Positions 32,240-41,795 of a stretch of 64,000 nucleotides of DNA are shown in pieces. The translations under genes and the position numbers were made by a program. Within the stretch, counting starts at the first letter, position 1. Every line of letters begins with the position of its first letter. The stretch is from Periweissella fabalis. Lineage in GTDB: Bacteria; Bacillota; Bacilli; Lactobacillales; Lactobacillaceae. The notes below the pieces were generated by a model. That model worked only from the letters and a program-made list of their open reading frames with translations, had not been told where the DNA came from and searched no databases. The DNA is taken from assembly GCF_012396505.1 (NCBI RefSeq), contig NZ_JAAXPN010000003.1:62001-126000 (forward strand), given 5' to 3'.

Positions 32240-33627
32240 CCCAAGAATTTCGAATTGAAGCAGATGCAATTGGTGAAGTAAAAGTTCCGGTTGAAGCCGC
32301 TTGGATGGCCCAAACCCAACGTTCACTTGAAAACTTTCCAACTGGTGCTCGGATGCCACTAGCAATTATCCGGGAATTACTCAATATCAAACGGGCTGCT
32401 GCTTTAGCTAACAAAGCCAATGGTTCATTAGATGCTGCTCGCGCCGATGCGATTATTACAACGATTGAAGCGTTACTTAAACTAGATGATGTTGAATTAC
32501 GTAAGGATTTTCCATTGTCAGTTTACCAAACTGGTTCTGGAACCCAAACTAACATGAACACGAATGAAGTTGTGGCTCACTTGGCCAGTCAAACGGGGAT
32601 TGAAGTATTACCCAATGACCACGTTAATATGGGCCAATCATCAAATGATATTTTCCCAACAGCGATGCACATTGTCGCCGTGGCAGCCGTGGCAGATGTT
32701 GAAGCAGCTTTAGCCCACTTGATTGCCGAATTACGCCTCAAACAAGACGCTTTCTGGGATGTGATTAAAGTTGGGCGGACGCACTTACAAGATGCAACGC
32801 CATTGACATTTGGCCAAGAATTATCTGGATACATTTCAGCCTTGAAGCACAACCAAGCTAACTTAGAAATTTTACGGCCGCAATTGTACGAATTAGCTAT
32901 GGGTGGGACCGCAGTCGGTACGGGGTTAAATGCCAATACTGAATTAGGAGCTGCGATTGCCGCCACCGTTTCAGAAGTCTATGGCTTCCCATTTACCGGT
33001 GAAAGTAATAAGTTTTACGGCCTTGCTAACCATACGGCAATTAACACAGTTCACGGTGCCTTTAAAGCCTTAGCCGCTGATTTAATGAAGATTGGAAATG
33101 ATATTCGCTTCTTAGCTTCTGGTCCCCGGGGTGGCTATGGTGAATTAACAATTCCAGCTAACGAACCCGGTTCATCAATCATGCCTGGTAAAGTTAACCC
33201 AACGCAAGTGGAAGCCTTAACGATGGCGGCTGTGCGGGTGTTTGGTAACGATACGACGATTACGATGGCCGCAAGCCAAGGTAACTTTGAATTAAACGTC
33301 TTCAAACCAGTAATGATTGATGCGTTCTTAGAATCAGCCGAATTATTAGCCGGCACGATGACAGGCTTTGCTGATCGCATGATTCACGGCCTTGAAGTTA
33401 ACCCAACGCGGATGCACGAATTGCTTGATAATTCATTGATGACCGTGACGGCATTATCCCCCCACATTGGTTACCATGCGGCTGCTGAAATTGCTCAAGC
33501 CGCTGATAAGAATGGGACAACGTTAAAAGTGGCCGCTTTAGCATCCGGCGCCTTAACTGAAGCACAATATGATGAATGGATGGACTTCATGGCAATGACG
33601 AACCTTGAACGTTCACATAAGGAGTAA
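32236..33627 (+). CDS. fumC: class II fumarate hydratase
   Basis: A 463-residue enzyme of the fumarase/aspartase superfamily converting malate and fumarate. It has SGTQTNMNTNEV, NMGQSSNDIFPTAMH, GRTHLQDATP and the signature GSSIMPGKVNP. TQVEALTM and TGLNANTE favour fumarase over aspartase. AAGGAG precedes the ATG. It supplies fumarate to the reductase that starts four bases after its stop. Confidence 0.93.
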   Translation: MTQEFRIEADAIGEVKVPVEAAWMAQTQRSLENFPTGARMPLAIIRELLNIKRAAALANKANGSLDAARADAIITTIEALLKLDDVELRKDFPLSVYQTGSGTQTNMNTNEVVAHLASQTGIEVLPNDHVNMGQSSNDIFPTAMHIVAVAAVADVEAALAHLIAELRLKQDAFWDVIKVGRTHLQDATPLTFGQELSGYISALKHNQANLEILRPQLYELAMGGTAVGTGLNANTELGAAIAATVSEVYGFPFTGESNKFYGLANHTAINTVHGAFKALAADLMKIGNDIRFLASGPRGGYGELTIPANEPGSSIMPGKVNPTQVEALTMAAVRVFGNDTTITMAASQGNFELNVFKPVMIDAFLESAELLAGTMTGFADRMIHGLEVNPTRMHELLDNSLMTVTALSPHIGYHAAAEIAQAADKNGTTLKVAALASGALTEAQYDEWMDFMAMTNLERSHKE

Positions 33628-33631
33628 AAAA

Positions 33632-35026
33632 ATGGCTAAATTTATTTTTCCAAAAGCTGATATCGCTGATTTAAAAGATGCCTATGACTTTGTGGTGATT
33701 GGCTCTGGGGCCGCAGGGATGACCGCCGCCATTCAAGCCCAAGAACTTGGCCTAGATGTCGCAATTTTTGAAAAATTAGAAGTTTTAGGTGGGAATTCAA
33801 ACCGGGCTTCTTCTGGCATGAACGCCGTGGAAACCTTTGTGCAATTAAATAATAAAATTGTTGATTCGCAAGCTTCATTTTATGAAGATACATTAAAAGG
33901 TGGTGGCGGGACCAACGATAAAGACCTTTTGGAATATTTTGTTACGCATACGGAATCAGCTATTGACTGGTTATACAACCACAATATTAACCTCACGGAT
34001 ATTACGGCTACTGGGGGGATGAGCCAAAAACGGGCTCACCGTCCGGGTGATAAATCAGCCGTGGGCGGTTACTTAGTTAAAGGTTTGCAAAAACAATTAG
34101 CCTTTAAAAAAATTCCTTTATTTGATGGTACTGAAGTGACGCGATTAGAAAAAACGGGTAATCAAATTACTGGTCTAACGATTAAAAACGCCAAGCTTGG
34201 TGAAAAAACAATTCAAGCCAAGGCGGTCTTAATTGCTTCAGGTGGGTTTGCGCAAAACCGTGAAATGTTAGCCGAATATGCCCCTGAATTACTTGATTTA
34301 AAGACAACTAACCACCCTGGTGCCACTGGGGATGGAATGAAATTGGTAACGGCAGTTGGTGGGACGTTAGTGGATATGAATAAGATTCAAATTCACCCAA
34401 CCGCCCAACAAGATACTGATCACGTCTATTTAATCGGTGAAGGGGTGCGTGGTGAAGGGGCGATTTTAGTTAACCGCGCTGGCCAACGGTTCGTTAATGA
34501 AATGACTACCCGTGATAAAGCGACGGCGGCGATTAATGATTTACATGAAGATGGGGCGACGTTAATTTTGGATCAAGGAATTCGCGAAGCCTTTACCGCA
34601 ATTGATTTCTATCACGCCATTGGTTTGGTAATGGAAGGGGCGACTTTGGCTGAGTTAGCTGAAAAAGCGCATTTAGATGCCGCTAATTTAGCAGCAACCG
34701 TAGCGCAATGGAATATTTTCCAAGCTGCCGGTGCCGATACCGAATTTGGCCGTAGCACCGCCATGGAACGGGGGATTTTAAAGGCCCCTTACTATGCCAT
34801 TCACATTAAACCAGCCATTCATTACACAATGGGTGGCGTCAAGATTAATCCGTTAACCGAAGTTGTCGCAGCAAACGGGGATGCCATTAGTGGATTGTAT
34901 GCCGCCGGTGAAGTAACGGGTGGTCTACACGGTAACAACCGCATCGGTGGGAACTCAATTGCCGAAACCGTGGTCTTTGGGCGCCAAGCAGGGAAGCAAG
35001 CAGCAAAATTTATTCTAGGTTTGTAA
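33632..35026 (+). CDS. fumarate reductase flavoprotein (flavocytochrome c family, FAD domain only)
   Basis: A 464-residue soluble flavoprotein reducing fumarate to succinate. FAD binding: VVIGSGAAGMTAAIQAQELG. Active-site segments: GGNSNRASSGMNA, HRPGDKSAVGGYLVKGL, IQIHPTAQ, GEGVRGEGAILVNRAGQRFVNE and the ending GAAGEVTGGLHG-like YAAGEVTGGLHGNNRIGGNS. It lacks both the FMN_bind domain and any haem-binding CxxCH motif, so electrons must arrive from another protein. AAGGAG precedes the ATG at 33632. Confidence 0.92.
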   Translation: MAKFIFPKADIADLKDAYDFVVIGSGAAGMTAAIQAQELGLDVAIFEKLEVLGGNSNRASSGMNAVETFVQLNNKIVDSQASFYEDTLKGGGGTNDKDLLEYFVTHTESAIDWLYNHNINLTDITATGGMSQKRAHRPGDKSAVGGYLVKGLQKQLAFKKIPLFDGTEVTRLEKTGNQITGLTIKNAKLGEKTIQAKAVLIASGGFAQNREMLAEYAPELLDLKTTNHPGATGDGMKLVTAVGGTLVDMNKIQIHPTAQQDTDHVYLIGEGVRGEGAILVNRAGQRFVNEMTTRDKATAAINDLHEDGATLILDQGIREAFTAIDFYHAIGLVMEGATLAELAEKAHLDAANLAATVAQWNIFQAAGADTEFGRSTAMERGILKAPYYAIHIKPAIHYTMGGVKINPLTEVVAANGDAISGLYAAGEVTGGLHGNNRIGGNSIAETVVFGRQAGKQAAKFILGL

Positions 35027-35056
35027 GTAAAAATACTTAATTAGAGGAAAATTGGG

Positions 35057-36478
35057 ATGAGTTCATTAGAAAAAATTGACTATCGTAAATTCATTGCGCC
35101 AGTCATTGTTGGTTTGATTATTTGGTTTGCCGCACCCCTGCGCCCAGATACATTGAGTGTCGTGGCATGGCATATGTTTGCAATTTTTGTCGCCACCATT
35201 ATTGGTTTGGTTACTAAGCCCTTACCATTAGGTGGGATTGCGTTACTCGGTTTTGTCGCCACGGTGTTAACTGGTACCGTACCAGTTGAAAAGGCGATTG
35301 TTGGCTTTGGGAACAGTTCAATCTGGTTGATTGTGATGGCCTTTTTCATCTCACGCGGGTTTATTAAAACTGGTTTAGGTCACCGGATTGCGTTAATCTT
35401 TGTGCGGGCCTTTGGGAAGAAAACATTAGGTTTATCATACGCATTATCAGCGGTTGATTTGATTGTCGCCCCAGGAACACCTTCAAATACCGCACGGGCT
35501 GGTGGGGTGATGTATCCGATCATCAAGTCATTAGCGCAAACTTTCAAATCAGATCCAGCTGATGGAACTGAACGCAAGATTGGTTCATTTTTAATTTTTA
35601 CTGAATTTCATGCCAATATGATTACGGCAGCGATGTTCTTAACTGCCATGGCTGGGAATCCAATTGTACAAGCCTTTGCGGGTAAGCAAGGGGTTAACAT
35701 TACGTGGATGAACTGGTTCTTAGCCGCATTGGTTCCCGGAATTATTTCATTAATTGTGATTCCCTTTGTGATTTACAAACTTTATCCACCAGAACAAAAA
35801 GCAACGCCAGATGCTAAAAATTGGGCCACCGGTGAATTAGCCGCAATGGGTAAGATTACTAAGGCTGAAACGATGATGATCATTGGTTTCGTAGCCGCAT
35901 TGGTTCTTTGGATTACTGGTGCGATGACTGGGATTGATGCGACAACAACTGGGTTTATTGTGATTGCGTTCTTATTAGTTGCCGGGGTGCTTTCATGGAA
36001 TGATATCTTAAAAGAAACTGGTGCTTGGAACACTTTATTCTGGTTCTCAGTTTTAGTTATGATGGCCGGTGAACTCAATGTTTTAGGCTTTATTCCATGG
36101 TTATCACACATTATTGGTAGTAGTTTACATGGTTTAAATTGGTTTGTGGTGTTAATTATTTTAGTTGTTGCCTACTTTTACAGCCACTACTTCTTTGCTT
36201 CAGCAACAGCCCACATTTCAGCGATGTATGCCGCTTTCTTAGCGGTTGCCTTAGCTGCCCATGTCCCAGCAATGTTAGCCGCTTTAATGCTTGGATTCTT
36301 CGGTAACTTGCTTGCTTCAACAACTCACTATTCATCAGGACCTGCGCCAATTTTATTTGGTTCAGGCTACGTTAAACAAGGTGATTGGTGGCGCTTGAAC
36401 TTTATTTTAGGAATTCTTTACATCATCATTTGGGTCGGGATTGGCTCACTTTGGATGAAATTGATTGGCCTTTGGTAA
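35057..36478 (+). CDS. DASS-family dicarboxylate/anion transporter (CitT/TtdT-like)
   Basis: A 473-residue membrane protein with about 12 hydrophobic segments, of the divalent anion:Na+ symporter/antiporter (SLC13-like) family. Key segments: FGNSSIWLIVMAFFISRGF, APGTPSNTARAGGVMYPI (SNT motif) and STTHYSSGPAPILFGSGYV. In this setting it most likely exchanges malate, fumarate, tartrate or citrate for succinate. Last gene of the cluster; a terminator follows. Confidence 0.88.
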   Translation: MSSLEKIDYRKFIAPVIVGLIIWFAAPLRPDTLSVVAWHMFAIFVATIIGLVTKPLPLGGIALLGFVATVLTGTVPVEKAIVGFGNSSIWLIVMAFFISRGFIKTGLGHRIALIFVRAFGKKTLGLSYALSAVDLIVAPGTPSNTARAGGVMYPIIKSLAQTFKSDPADGTERKIGSFLIFTEFHANMITAAMFLTAMAGNPIVQAFAGKQGVNITWMNWFLAALVPGIISLIVIPFVIYKLYPPEQKATPDAKNWATGELAAMGKITKAETMMIIGFVAALVLWITGAMTGIDATTTGFIVIAFLLVAGVLSWNDILKETGAWNTLFWFSVLVMMAGELNVLGFIPWLSHIIGSSLHGLNWFVVLIILVVAYFYSHYFFASATAHISAMYAAFLAVALAAHVPAMLAALMLGFFGNLLASTTHYSSGPAPILFGSGYVKQGDWWRLNFILGILYIIIWVGIGSLWMKLIGLW

Positions 36479-36523
36479 ATTACGACGAGTAACAATTGAA
36501 TAAAGCTAGATACATGGGTATGC

Positions 36524-36555
36524 GATCATCTCGATTTTCGAGGTGGTCTTTTTTT
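36524..36555 (+). terminator. terminator of the fumarate cluster
   Basis: GATCATCTCGA pairs (with two G-U pairs) with TCGAGGTGGTC over TTT, followed by seven T. Confidence 0.85.
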
Positions 36556-36599
36556 AATTAAAATTAATTTAATTTAAGAAAAATAAGAAGGAGAATTTT

Positions 36600-37001
36600 A
36601 TGCTTAAAGGTATTTTATCAAAAATTATGATTAGTGGTACTTTGTTAGTTGGTTTAATGAGTGCTACTGCATTTGCTTCTACGTGGACAATTTCACAAGA
36701 AAATGTCAGTGACAGTGGTCGTTGGAGTACGTTAGGATCTTCTAATACGAAAACAACAAATGACAATGATGCTTCCTTTAATGGAGATGCTTTACCTAAT
36801 TGGAAGGGTTATAATGTCAAATTAATTAATTCAAAATTAGAAGCACGATCATCTAAAACAGGATTATATCTCGATAAAACAAGTTATGCAGGAAATAATT
36901 CTGGTCTTGTGGGTTATGGATATTACGCAGACGTTCGCTCTGCCCCATCGGAACCTAATTTTAGTAATGTTAAGTTACACTTCAGTGCAGATCATAAATA
37001 A
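36600..37001 (+). CDS. small secreted protein, possible bacteriocin-like or DUF2712-like
   Basis: A 133-residue protein with a clear Sec signal peptide (Lys at residues 3 and 8, hydrophobic core, cleavage after TAFA at about residue 26). The mature part is Ser/Asn/Tyr-rich, has no Cys, and includes NWKGYNVKLINSKLEAR and GYGYYADVRSAPSEP. The overall pattern recalls DUF2712 secreted proteins; I am not certain. AAGGAG precedes the ATG. A weak terminator and then four ABC-transporter genes follow, a layout shared with lactococcin-972-type and other exported-peptide loci. Confidence 0.7.
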   Translation: MLKGILSKIMISGTLLVGLMSATAFASTWTISQENVSDSGRWSTLGSSNTKTTNDNDASFNGDALPNWKGYNVKLINSKLEARSSKTGLYLDKTSYAGNNSGLVGYGYYADVRSAPSEPNFSNVKLHFSADHK

Positions 37002-37010
37002 TAAAGGCAT

Positions 37011-37046
37011 AACGTAGTACATTCAAAGATGTGTGCTGCGTTTTAT
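37011..37046 (+). terminator. hairpin between the secreted-protein gene and the transporter genes
   Basis: AACGTAGTACAT pairs, with several G-U pairs, with ATGTGTGCTGCGTT, then TTTATTT. It would let the first gene be made in excess over the transporter, as in bacteriocin operons. Confidence 0.6.
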
Positions 37047-37068
37047 TTAATAGAAATGGAGATTTAAA

Positions 37069-37887
37069 ATGCGGAAACGAAGGAATATTTTTTTACTAAT
37101 ATTAGTAGCAATTCTATTTATTGTTGTAACGATAGCAATACTCGCATCAGTTAAGGATAATAAGGGAATTCCGCAGAATGGGTTGTTGGCGCTTAATATT
37201 TTTTTTGGTATACAAACTAATGGCTTTGACTTAGGGGTTACCAGTATGTTTTTTATATTTACGATAGTTCAATTATGTGGATCATTAATGCATATCTACA
37301 TTAAAAATAGTAATTATTTAATAATGGTGCAGCAACGTATAGGTTATCGGCATTTTGTAAAACAAGGAATTATTTGTACTTTTGCGGTGACAGTTGGCTT
37401 ATCTTTATTAATAAATTTGTATGAAGTCGGGGTAATTTCTTTATTAGTACATCCGTTTACATCAACTTCAATGCCAATACAAAACAGATTCGCTACATTT
37501 AATAACGGTACGGTAACAGGTGTAATTATTTATAGTGCTCTGTCAGTAATAGGGCTTGGTATATATTCTGTATTGATTTTTATTATTGGATTGTTCATAA
37601 AAAAAACAATTCTCTATATTCCTTTGAGTGCGATTTTGAGTATAGTTTTATCGGTCATGCCTATTGTAATCTTGAAACCATTAGGGGCTGGACCAGTAGC
37701 TGCATTAATTGCATATATCTTAACCCCTCTTGGATTATATTCTCCAAATCAAGCAGTATACATGCCGATATTTCAACTTTCGTGGTTTAACAATTATATT
37801 GCGTTTATGGTAACAGGGGTTATATATTTAACGATTACATGGTTACTTGCCCAAATATGGATTAAACGGAAGGAAAAACTAGGGTAA
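37069..37887 (+). CDS. polytopic membrane protein of an ABC-type locus
   Basis: A 272-residue protein with about six predicted membrane segments, near residues 6-28, 58-80, 100-130, 150-180, 183-205 and 243-265. No known motif recognised; by context it is an ABC-2-like permease component. TGGAGA precedes the ATG, and the next gene starts six bases after its stop. Confidence 0.7.
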   Translation: MRKRRNIFLLILVAILFIVVTIAILASVKDNKGIPQNGLLALNIFFGIQTNGFDLGVTSMFFIFTIVQLCGSLMHIYIKNSNYLIMVQQRIGYRHFVKQGIICTFAVTVGLSLLINLYEVGVISLLVHPFTSTSMPIQNRFATFNNGTVTGVIIYSALSVIGLGIYSVLIFIIGLFIKKTILYIPLSAILSIVLSVMPIVILKPLGAGPVAALIAYILTPLGLYSPNQAVYMPIFQLSWFNNYIAFMVTGVIYLTITWLLAQIWIKRKEKLG

Positions 37888-37893
37888 TTCATA

Positions 37894-38472
37894 ATGCAAA
37901 GAAGAACATTTTTATCAATTACTTTTAATGCTTTTATCATTCCAGTGATTTTAGGACTGGTAGCCGGCAGTAATTCGTTGATGGGAAATACTAGCCATTT
38001 AGATTTCATTAGTATTGATATTGCATCGCATTTTACTACCTTGATTACCCAACCACTTTTGAGCTTATATATTGCATGGCAAGTTGCAAGCTATCGAAAA
38101 ATTACGCCATTAATTAAAATTAGAAAGCAAAAAGATGTAATTCAAATAATGTTATTACGGCTAATTTTAGCCGAATCATTATGTTATTTTATTATTTTTT
38201 ATAGCATGTTTTTATTTTCTGGTATCCGTTGGTTTATGGATGGTAACGCAATATTAGGAATAGCAATTATGCTTTTACACATGGTAGTTATTTGTGGCTT
38301 AAATATGGCATTGATTGTGTTATTGGATTATAAATATCGGACTAGCATTATTTTTAGTATTCTTATTTTGCCCATGTTGTATCACTATATTATCGAAATA
38401 CAAAGTTTACTAATTATGTATAGTCCAGTATTTGATCCACTATATCGAGCTATACATGAGATTTATCGCTAA
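37894..38472 (+). CDS. membrane protein, ABC-type locus
   Basis: A 192-residue protein with five to six hydrophobic segments (near residues 5-25, 42-62, 83-108, 116-145 and 150-175). Family not recognised. It sits between the first permease-like gene and the ATPase gene, all on one strand with tiny gaps, so it probably belongs to the same transporter. Confidence 0.7.
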   Translation: MQRRTFLSITFNAFIIPVILGLVAGSNSLMGNTSHLDFISIDIASHFTTLITQPLLSLYIAWQVASYRKITPLIKIRKQKDVIQIMLLRLILAESLCYFIIFYSMFLFSGIRWFMDGNAILGIAIMLLHMVVICGLNMALIVLLDYKYRTSIIFSILILPMLYHYIIEIQSLLIMYSPVFDPLYRAIHEIYR

Positions 38473-38488
38473 ATTGTAGGAGAAAGTT

Positions 38489-39082
38489 ATGCTTAAAGTT
38501 GAAAAAATCACCAAAAAATTTAAAGGAGTTGATGTCTTAAAAGATGTTACTTTTAATCTAGAACCTGGCCAATTAGTCCATATTCGTGGCATTAACGGGT
38601 CTGGGAAGTCTACTATATTTAAAATTATTACTGGATTATTAAAACCAGCAACAGGTACGATCATGCTCGGTGATAATGATGTTGTTGGGGCGTTGATTGA
38701 AAATCCCGGTTTTTTAGAATTTGAAGATGTACTAACCAATCTACGTTTCTTAGCCGATTTAAATCATAATTATAATGAAGCTTATATTATCGAATTAATG
38801 AAAAAATTTCAATTAGATCCAGCTAACAAGCAGCCGGTTGCTAAATATTCAATTGGAATGCGTCAAAAGTTAGGGATAATTCAAGCAATCATGGAAAATC
38901 AAAATATTATCTTATTAGATGAACCTACCCGAGGTTTGGATGTTGAGAGTATTAATCAATTTGCGGCACTAATTATGGAATTAAAGGCCGCTGGTAAAAG
39001 TATTATTGTGGCTAGTCATGACGATGTGGCTGCAATTACGTATGATCAACAATTACAGCTAGTTGATGGATGTCTCAGTTGA
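38489..39082 (+). CDS. ABC transporter ATP-binding protein
   Basis: A 197-residue ATPase. Walker A is RGINGSGKSTIFK, the signature is KYSIGMRQKLG, Walker B is IILLDEPTRGLD, and the switch His is in VASHDD. It is of the short type used with separate permeases for bacteriocin or lantibiotic immunity and export. TAGGAGA precedes the ATG; its stop overlaps the next start. Confidence 0.92.
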   Translation: MLKVEKITKKFKGVDVLKDVTFNLEPGQLVHIRGINGSGKSTIFKIITGLLKPATGTIMLGDNDVVGALIENPGFLEFEDVLTNLRFLADLNHNYNEAYIIELMKKFQLDPANKQPVAKYSIGMRQKLGIIQAIMENQNIILLDEPTRGLDVESINQFAALIMELKAAGKSIIVASHDDVAAITYDQQLQLVDGCLS

Positions 39083-39573
39083 TGAAAAGATTAGGCATAA
39101 TGAGTGTATACTTTGTACTAAGTTTGGTCTTAGTCACGCTTGTACCACCGTTGGTAAGTGTGGCTCCGGTACATGATGTTATTGAATTAATTTTTGGTTA
39201 TGAAAATAACCACATTTATTTAGCTCTTGTGAGTAGTTTGATATTTCTTTTTGATTATTTGACCATATTAATACCATTGTTAGATTTAGTGGTACTACAT
39301 CAATTTATACATTTTCGGCAAGTTAGTCGAGCACGGATTTTACAAGCAGCCGTGAAATATATTGCACCATATTTTATTTTATTTATGTTACTAAAGTTGT
39401 ATATACTTAAATTTGTTGATACACCACAAATATTTTTAACAATTGGGATATATGGTATGCTCTGGTTGGTACTAATATACAGTGCCGTAAAAGAACAAAA
39501 GCAGACAATATGGTTAGTTATTTTAGCAGTATTATTAACTGTAAGAATTTTAATGGCCAATGTATTTTACTGA
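39082..39573 (+). CDS. small membrane protein, last gene of the ABC locus
   Basis: A 163-residue hydrophobic protein with about five membrane segments (near residues 5-27, 46-73, 88-110, 118-136 and 142-162). Family not recognised. The start is taken at the TGATG overlap with the ATPase gene; an ATG at 39070 is also in frame but has no ribosome site. Confidence 0.68.
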   Translation: MKRLGIMSVYFVLSLVLVTLVPPLVSVAPVHDVIELIFGYENNHIYLALVSSLIFLFDYLTILIPLLDLVVLHQFIHFRQVSRARILQAAVKYIAPYFILFMLLKLYILKFVDTPQIFLTIGIYGMLWLVLIYSAVKEQKQTIWLVILAVLLTVRILMANVFY

Positions 39574-39616
39574 AATTAACACGTTTAAGCTTCTTGTTAG
39601 ATACATAAACATAGCC

Positions 39617-39652
39617 AAAAACAGCTTGGAAATTTTCCAAGCTGTTTTTTGT
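39617..39652. terminator. bidirectional terminator
   Basis: AAAACAGCTTGGAA pairs with TTCCAAGCTGTTTT over ATT, with A and T tracts on both sides. It separates the rightward ABC locus from the leftward permease remnant. Confidence 0.88.
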
Positions 39653-39656
39653 GGTA

Positions 39657-40450
39657 TTAAATTTCAGATTTATTCCCAATTTTGAACAATACCATACCGA
39701 TGATTACATAGGTTGATAAAACAATCAAAGGTTGTGAAATAGCGTTACCATCAAAGAAAGTAATATTACGAAGCAAGGTACCGGGTGCACCAGGTGGTAA
39801 TAGTTGACCTAAGACGCCCCAACCGTTTGGTAACATTTCAGGCGCCGAAGCAAGGCCTGAAAGGGGATTTCCCAATAGGATTAATAAGATGGCGGCAATT
39901 CCTAAACCAGGATTACCGAGAACTTCCAGAACTCCTAGGACGAAGAAACCAGTCGCTGCGATTCCTAACATTGCACCGAGTGAAGTTAAGAAGTAATTCC
40001 CATCAAAAGTACCGATACCATATTGAATAACGCCAACAAGACCAAGACCACCAATCAGTGAGAAACTAAGAATTGCGGCAAATTTTTGCTTTTTACCTTT
40101 AATTAAATTAGCGATGGCAACTGCACCAATCCAACTACCAAGAGCAATTGGTAAGGCCCCAGCGGCTAATCCAGTTCCTTTTGGATCAGCTTTTGGGAAG
40201 CTCTTAATATCAATAATGTTAGCTTTCTTAGTATTGATGGCTGCTAATTGTGTAGTAAGGACTTTGAGCATGCGTGGATCATTGGTTTGGCTAATTTTGC
40301 ATAGCTTTCTTGGTTTGGTGTTAATAATCCAATTGGCACGTTATTAATGCCTGAGTTAACCGCGGGTAGAGAAAATGCCGTCATCATAATTGCTAATACG
40401 ACAGTTAAACCCACTGTTAACGTTAAAATGAATTTCCATGTTGATTTCAT
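39657..40450 (-). pseudogene. degraded YhgE/ABC-2-like membrane protein
   Basis: Two frames are left of one gene. The first (from 40450, GGAGGAAA upstream) has an N-terminal membrane segment and PAVNSGINNVPIGLLTPNQ. The second (39657-40271) resumes with TQLAAINTKKANIIDIKSFP and KGTGLAAGALPIALGSWIGA, then four to five membrane segments. The frame shifts near 40287 (one A missing in GCCAAACC). The extracytoplasmic part is also clearly shorter than is usual for this family, so an internal deletion is likely. The intact family are TetR-controlled membrane proteins of the ABC-2/Pip type. Confidence 0.75.
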
Positions 40451-40541
40451 TTGTTTTCCTCCATTGCTGTTTTGGTAAATAAAGCATAGCAAACCGATAA
40501 ATGGAGCAAAACCATCAATAAACGATAAGTGTTGGATAAAA

Positions 40542-41111
40542 TTATTTCAGCATGATTTTAACTAAATTAGGCGCAATACTACGGATAATTACCGAAAATT
40601 CAGCTGGTGACTCACGAAAATCGGCTTGAATCCACGTGACAATTAAATTTAACATGACGCCTGAAATTGCTGACAAGCGTATTTTTCAGGAATGACTAAT
40701 TCGCCGACAATATCGGTTTGCACAAAAAGTTGTTGTGCAAAGCTAGTTAAACGTTCGGTGAAGCGCCCATCCGAACGGTCACTTAAATACAGCCGAATTG
40801 TTTCACGTTCAGCGTAGAGGCGCTCGATAAGAGTAGCGATACGGTGGTTAATTAATTCTTGGTTACTGACGGCTGCAACATTGAGTTCCGATAAGAGTTA
40901 GGTTTTCAATGAATGTTAATTGAAGTTGGGACATTAAATCTTCTTTGTCTAAATAATGATCATAGAAGGTTGAGCGATTAATGGCGGCGTGCTTAATAAT
41001 TAAGCTGACCGTGATTTTGGGATAGCCAACGGAACGTAATAACGTGACGAACACTTGGCGAATTTTTTGGTCGGTTTTACGATAGCGTAAATCTTGCGTT
41101 TTATTTTTCAT
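40542..41111 (-). pseudogene. TetR-family regulator, frameshifted
   Basis: The N-terminal TetR helix-turn-helix is clear (RKTDQKIRQVFVTLLRSVGY, then AINRSTFYDHYLDKEDLM). The frame breaks near 40897, continues as ELNVAAVSNQELINHRIATL to LVIPEKYA, breaks again near 40674, and ends as VMLNLIVTWIQADFRESPAE to VKIMLK. With two repairs the protein would be about 190 residues, normal for TetR. It lies beside the broken permease it probably controlled. Confidence 0.78.
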
Positions 41112-41137
41112 GGTCATTAGTATAGCAGAATATGTTT

Positions 41138-41172
41138 AAGAAAAAAAAGAAGCCAATTCGGCTTCTTTTTTA
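41138..41172 (-). terminator. terminator of the PAP2 gene
   Basis: AAAAAAGAAGCC pairs with GGCTTCTTTTTT over AATTC. It overlaps the last codons of the phosphatase gene. Confidence 0.85.
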
Positions 41173-41795
41173 GATTGGTTCATGAAAGACGGTTTGAAGT
41201 TTTTTGAAGAGGGGGAAGGTAAATAAAATCCAAGCTAAACTCAATGAGTAACCAGCTAAAATATCACTTGGGTAGTGCACACCAAGGTAAACTCGTGATA
41301 AACCAATTACCGCTATTAAGGCGATTAAAACAACTTGGACGGCAAAACGAACAGCTTGATTTTTGATGATGTAAAAAACGATAATTGCTAAAATCCCATA
41401 GAAAATCATACTACTAGTTGCGTGACCACTGGGGAAACTAAAACCTTTGTGGTGAATTTTTGGCCGCGGGCGTTGGAAGTAATTTTTCAAAATATTAACG
41501 GCACCTAAGCTTAAAAGCATTGAGCTAATAAAAACCCAGATCGCTTCAACATAACGCTTGATAATAATTAAGAGGACGGCAGCAATAGTGACAAGCCAGT
41601 TATAAAGATGACCGTTACCGATTTTATCAAGATGTTTAAAAAAATGCTTGCCAAAAGGATAGCCCCCGCGGACATGGTGCATGATGGTTACATCAAAATT
41701 AGTTAACGCTTGAGGAATACTAAGAAAAAGGATTACTAATACGATAAAAATTGCTAGTGCGATACTGCCTAAAATATTTAATGATTTTTTTTCAT
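41170..41795 (-). CDS. PAP2-family membrane phosphatase, start region out of frame
   Basis: A lipid-phosphatase-like protein of about 208 residues with six membrane segments. All three PAP2 motifs are present: KNYFQRPRPK, FPSGHATSS and SRVYLGVHYPSDILAG. It probably recycles undecaprenyl pyrophosphate or dephosphorylates a phospholipid. Odd start: the only ATG with a good ribosome site (GAGGT, ATG at 41795) is followed by eight A and then stops after five codons. The long frame is entered one or two bases out of phase. With six or nine A the gene would be intact. The frame extends to an ATG at 41895, but that has no ribosome site. Confidence 0.8.

Noticed and set aside
40798-40815. Possible third parS site (TGTTTCACGTTCAGCG)
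   Set aside because: Only one half matches; several mismatches in the other half, and it lies in the TetR remnant.
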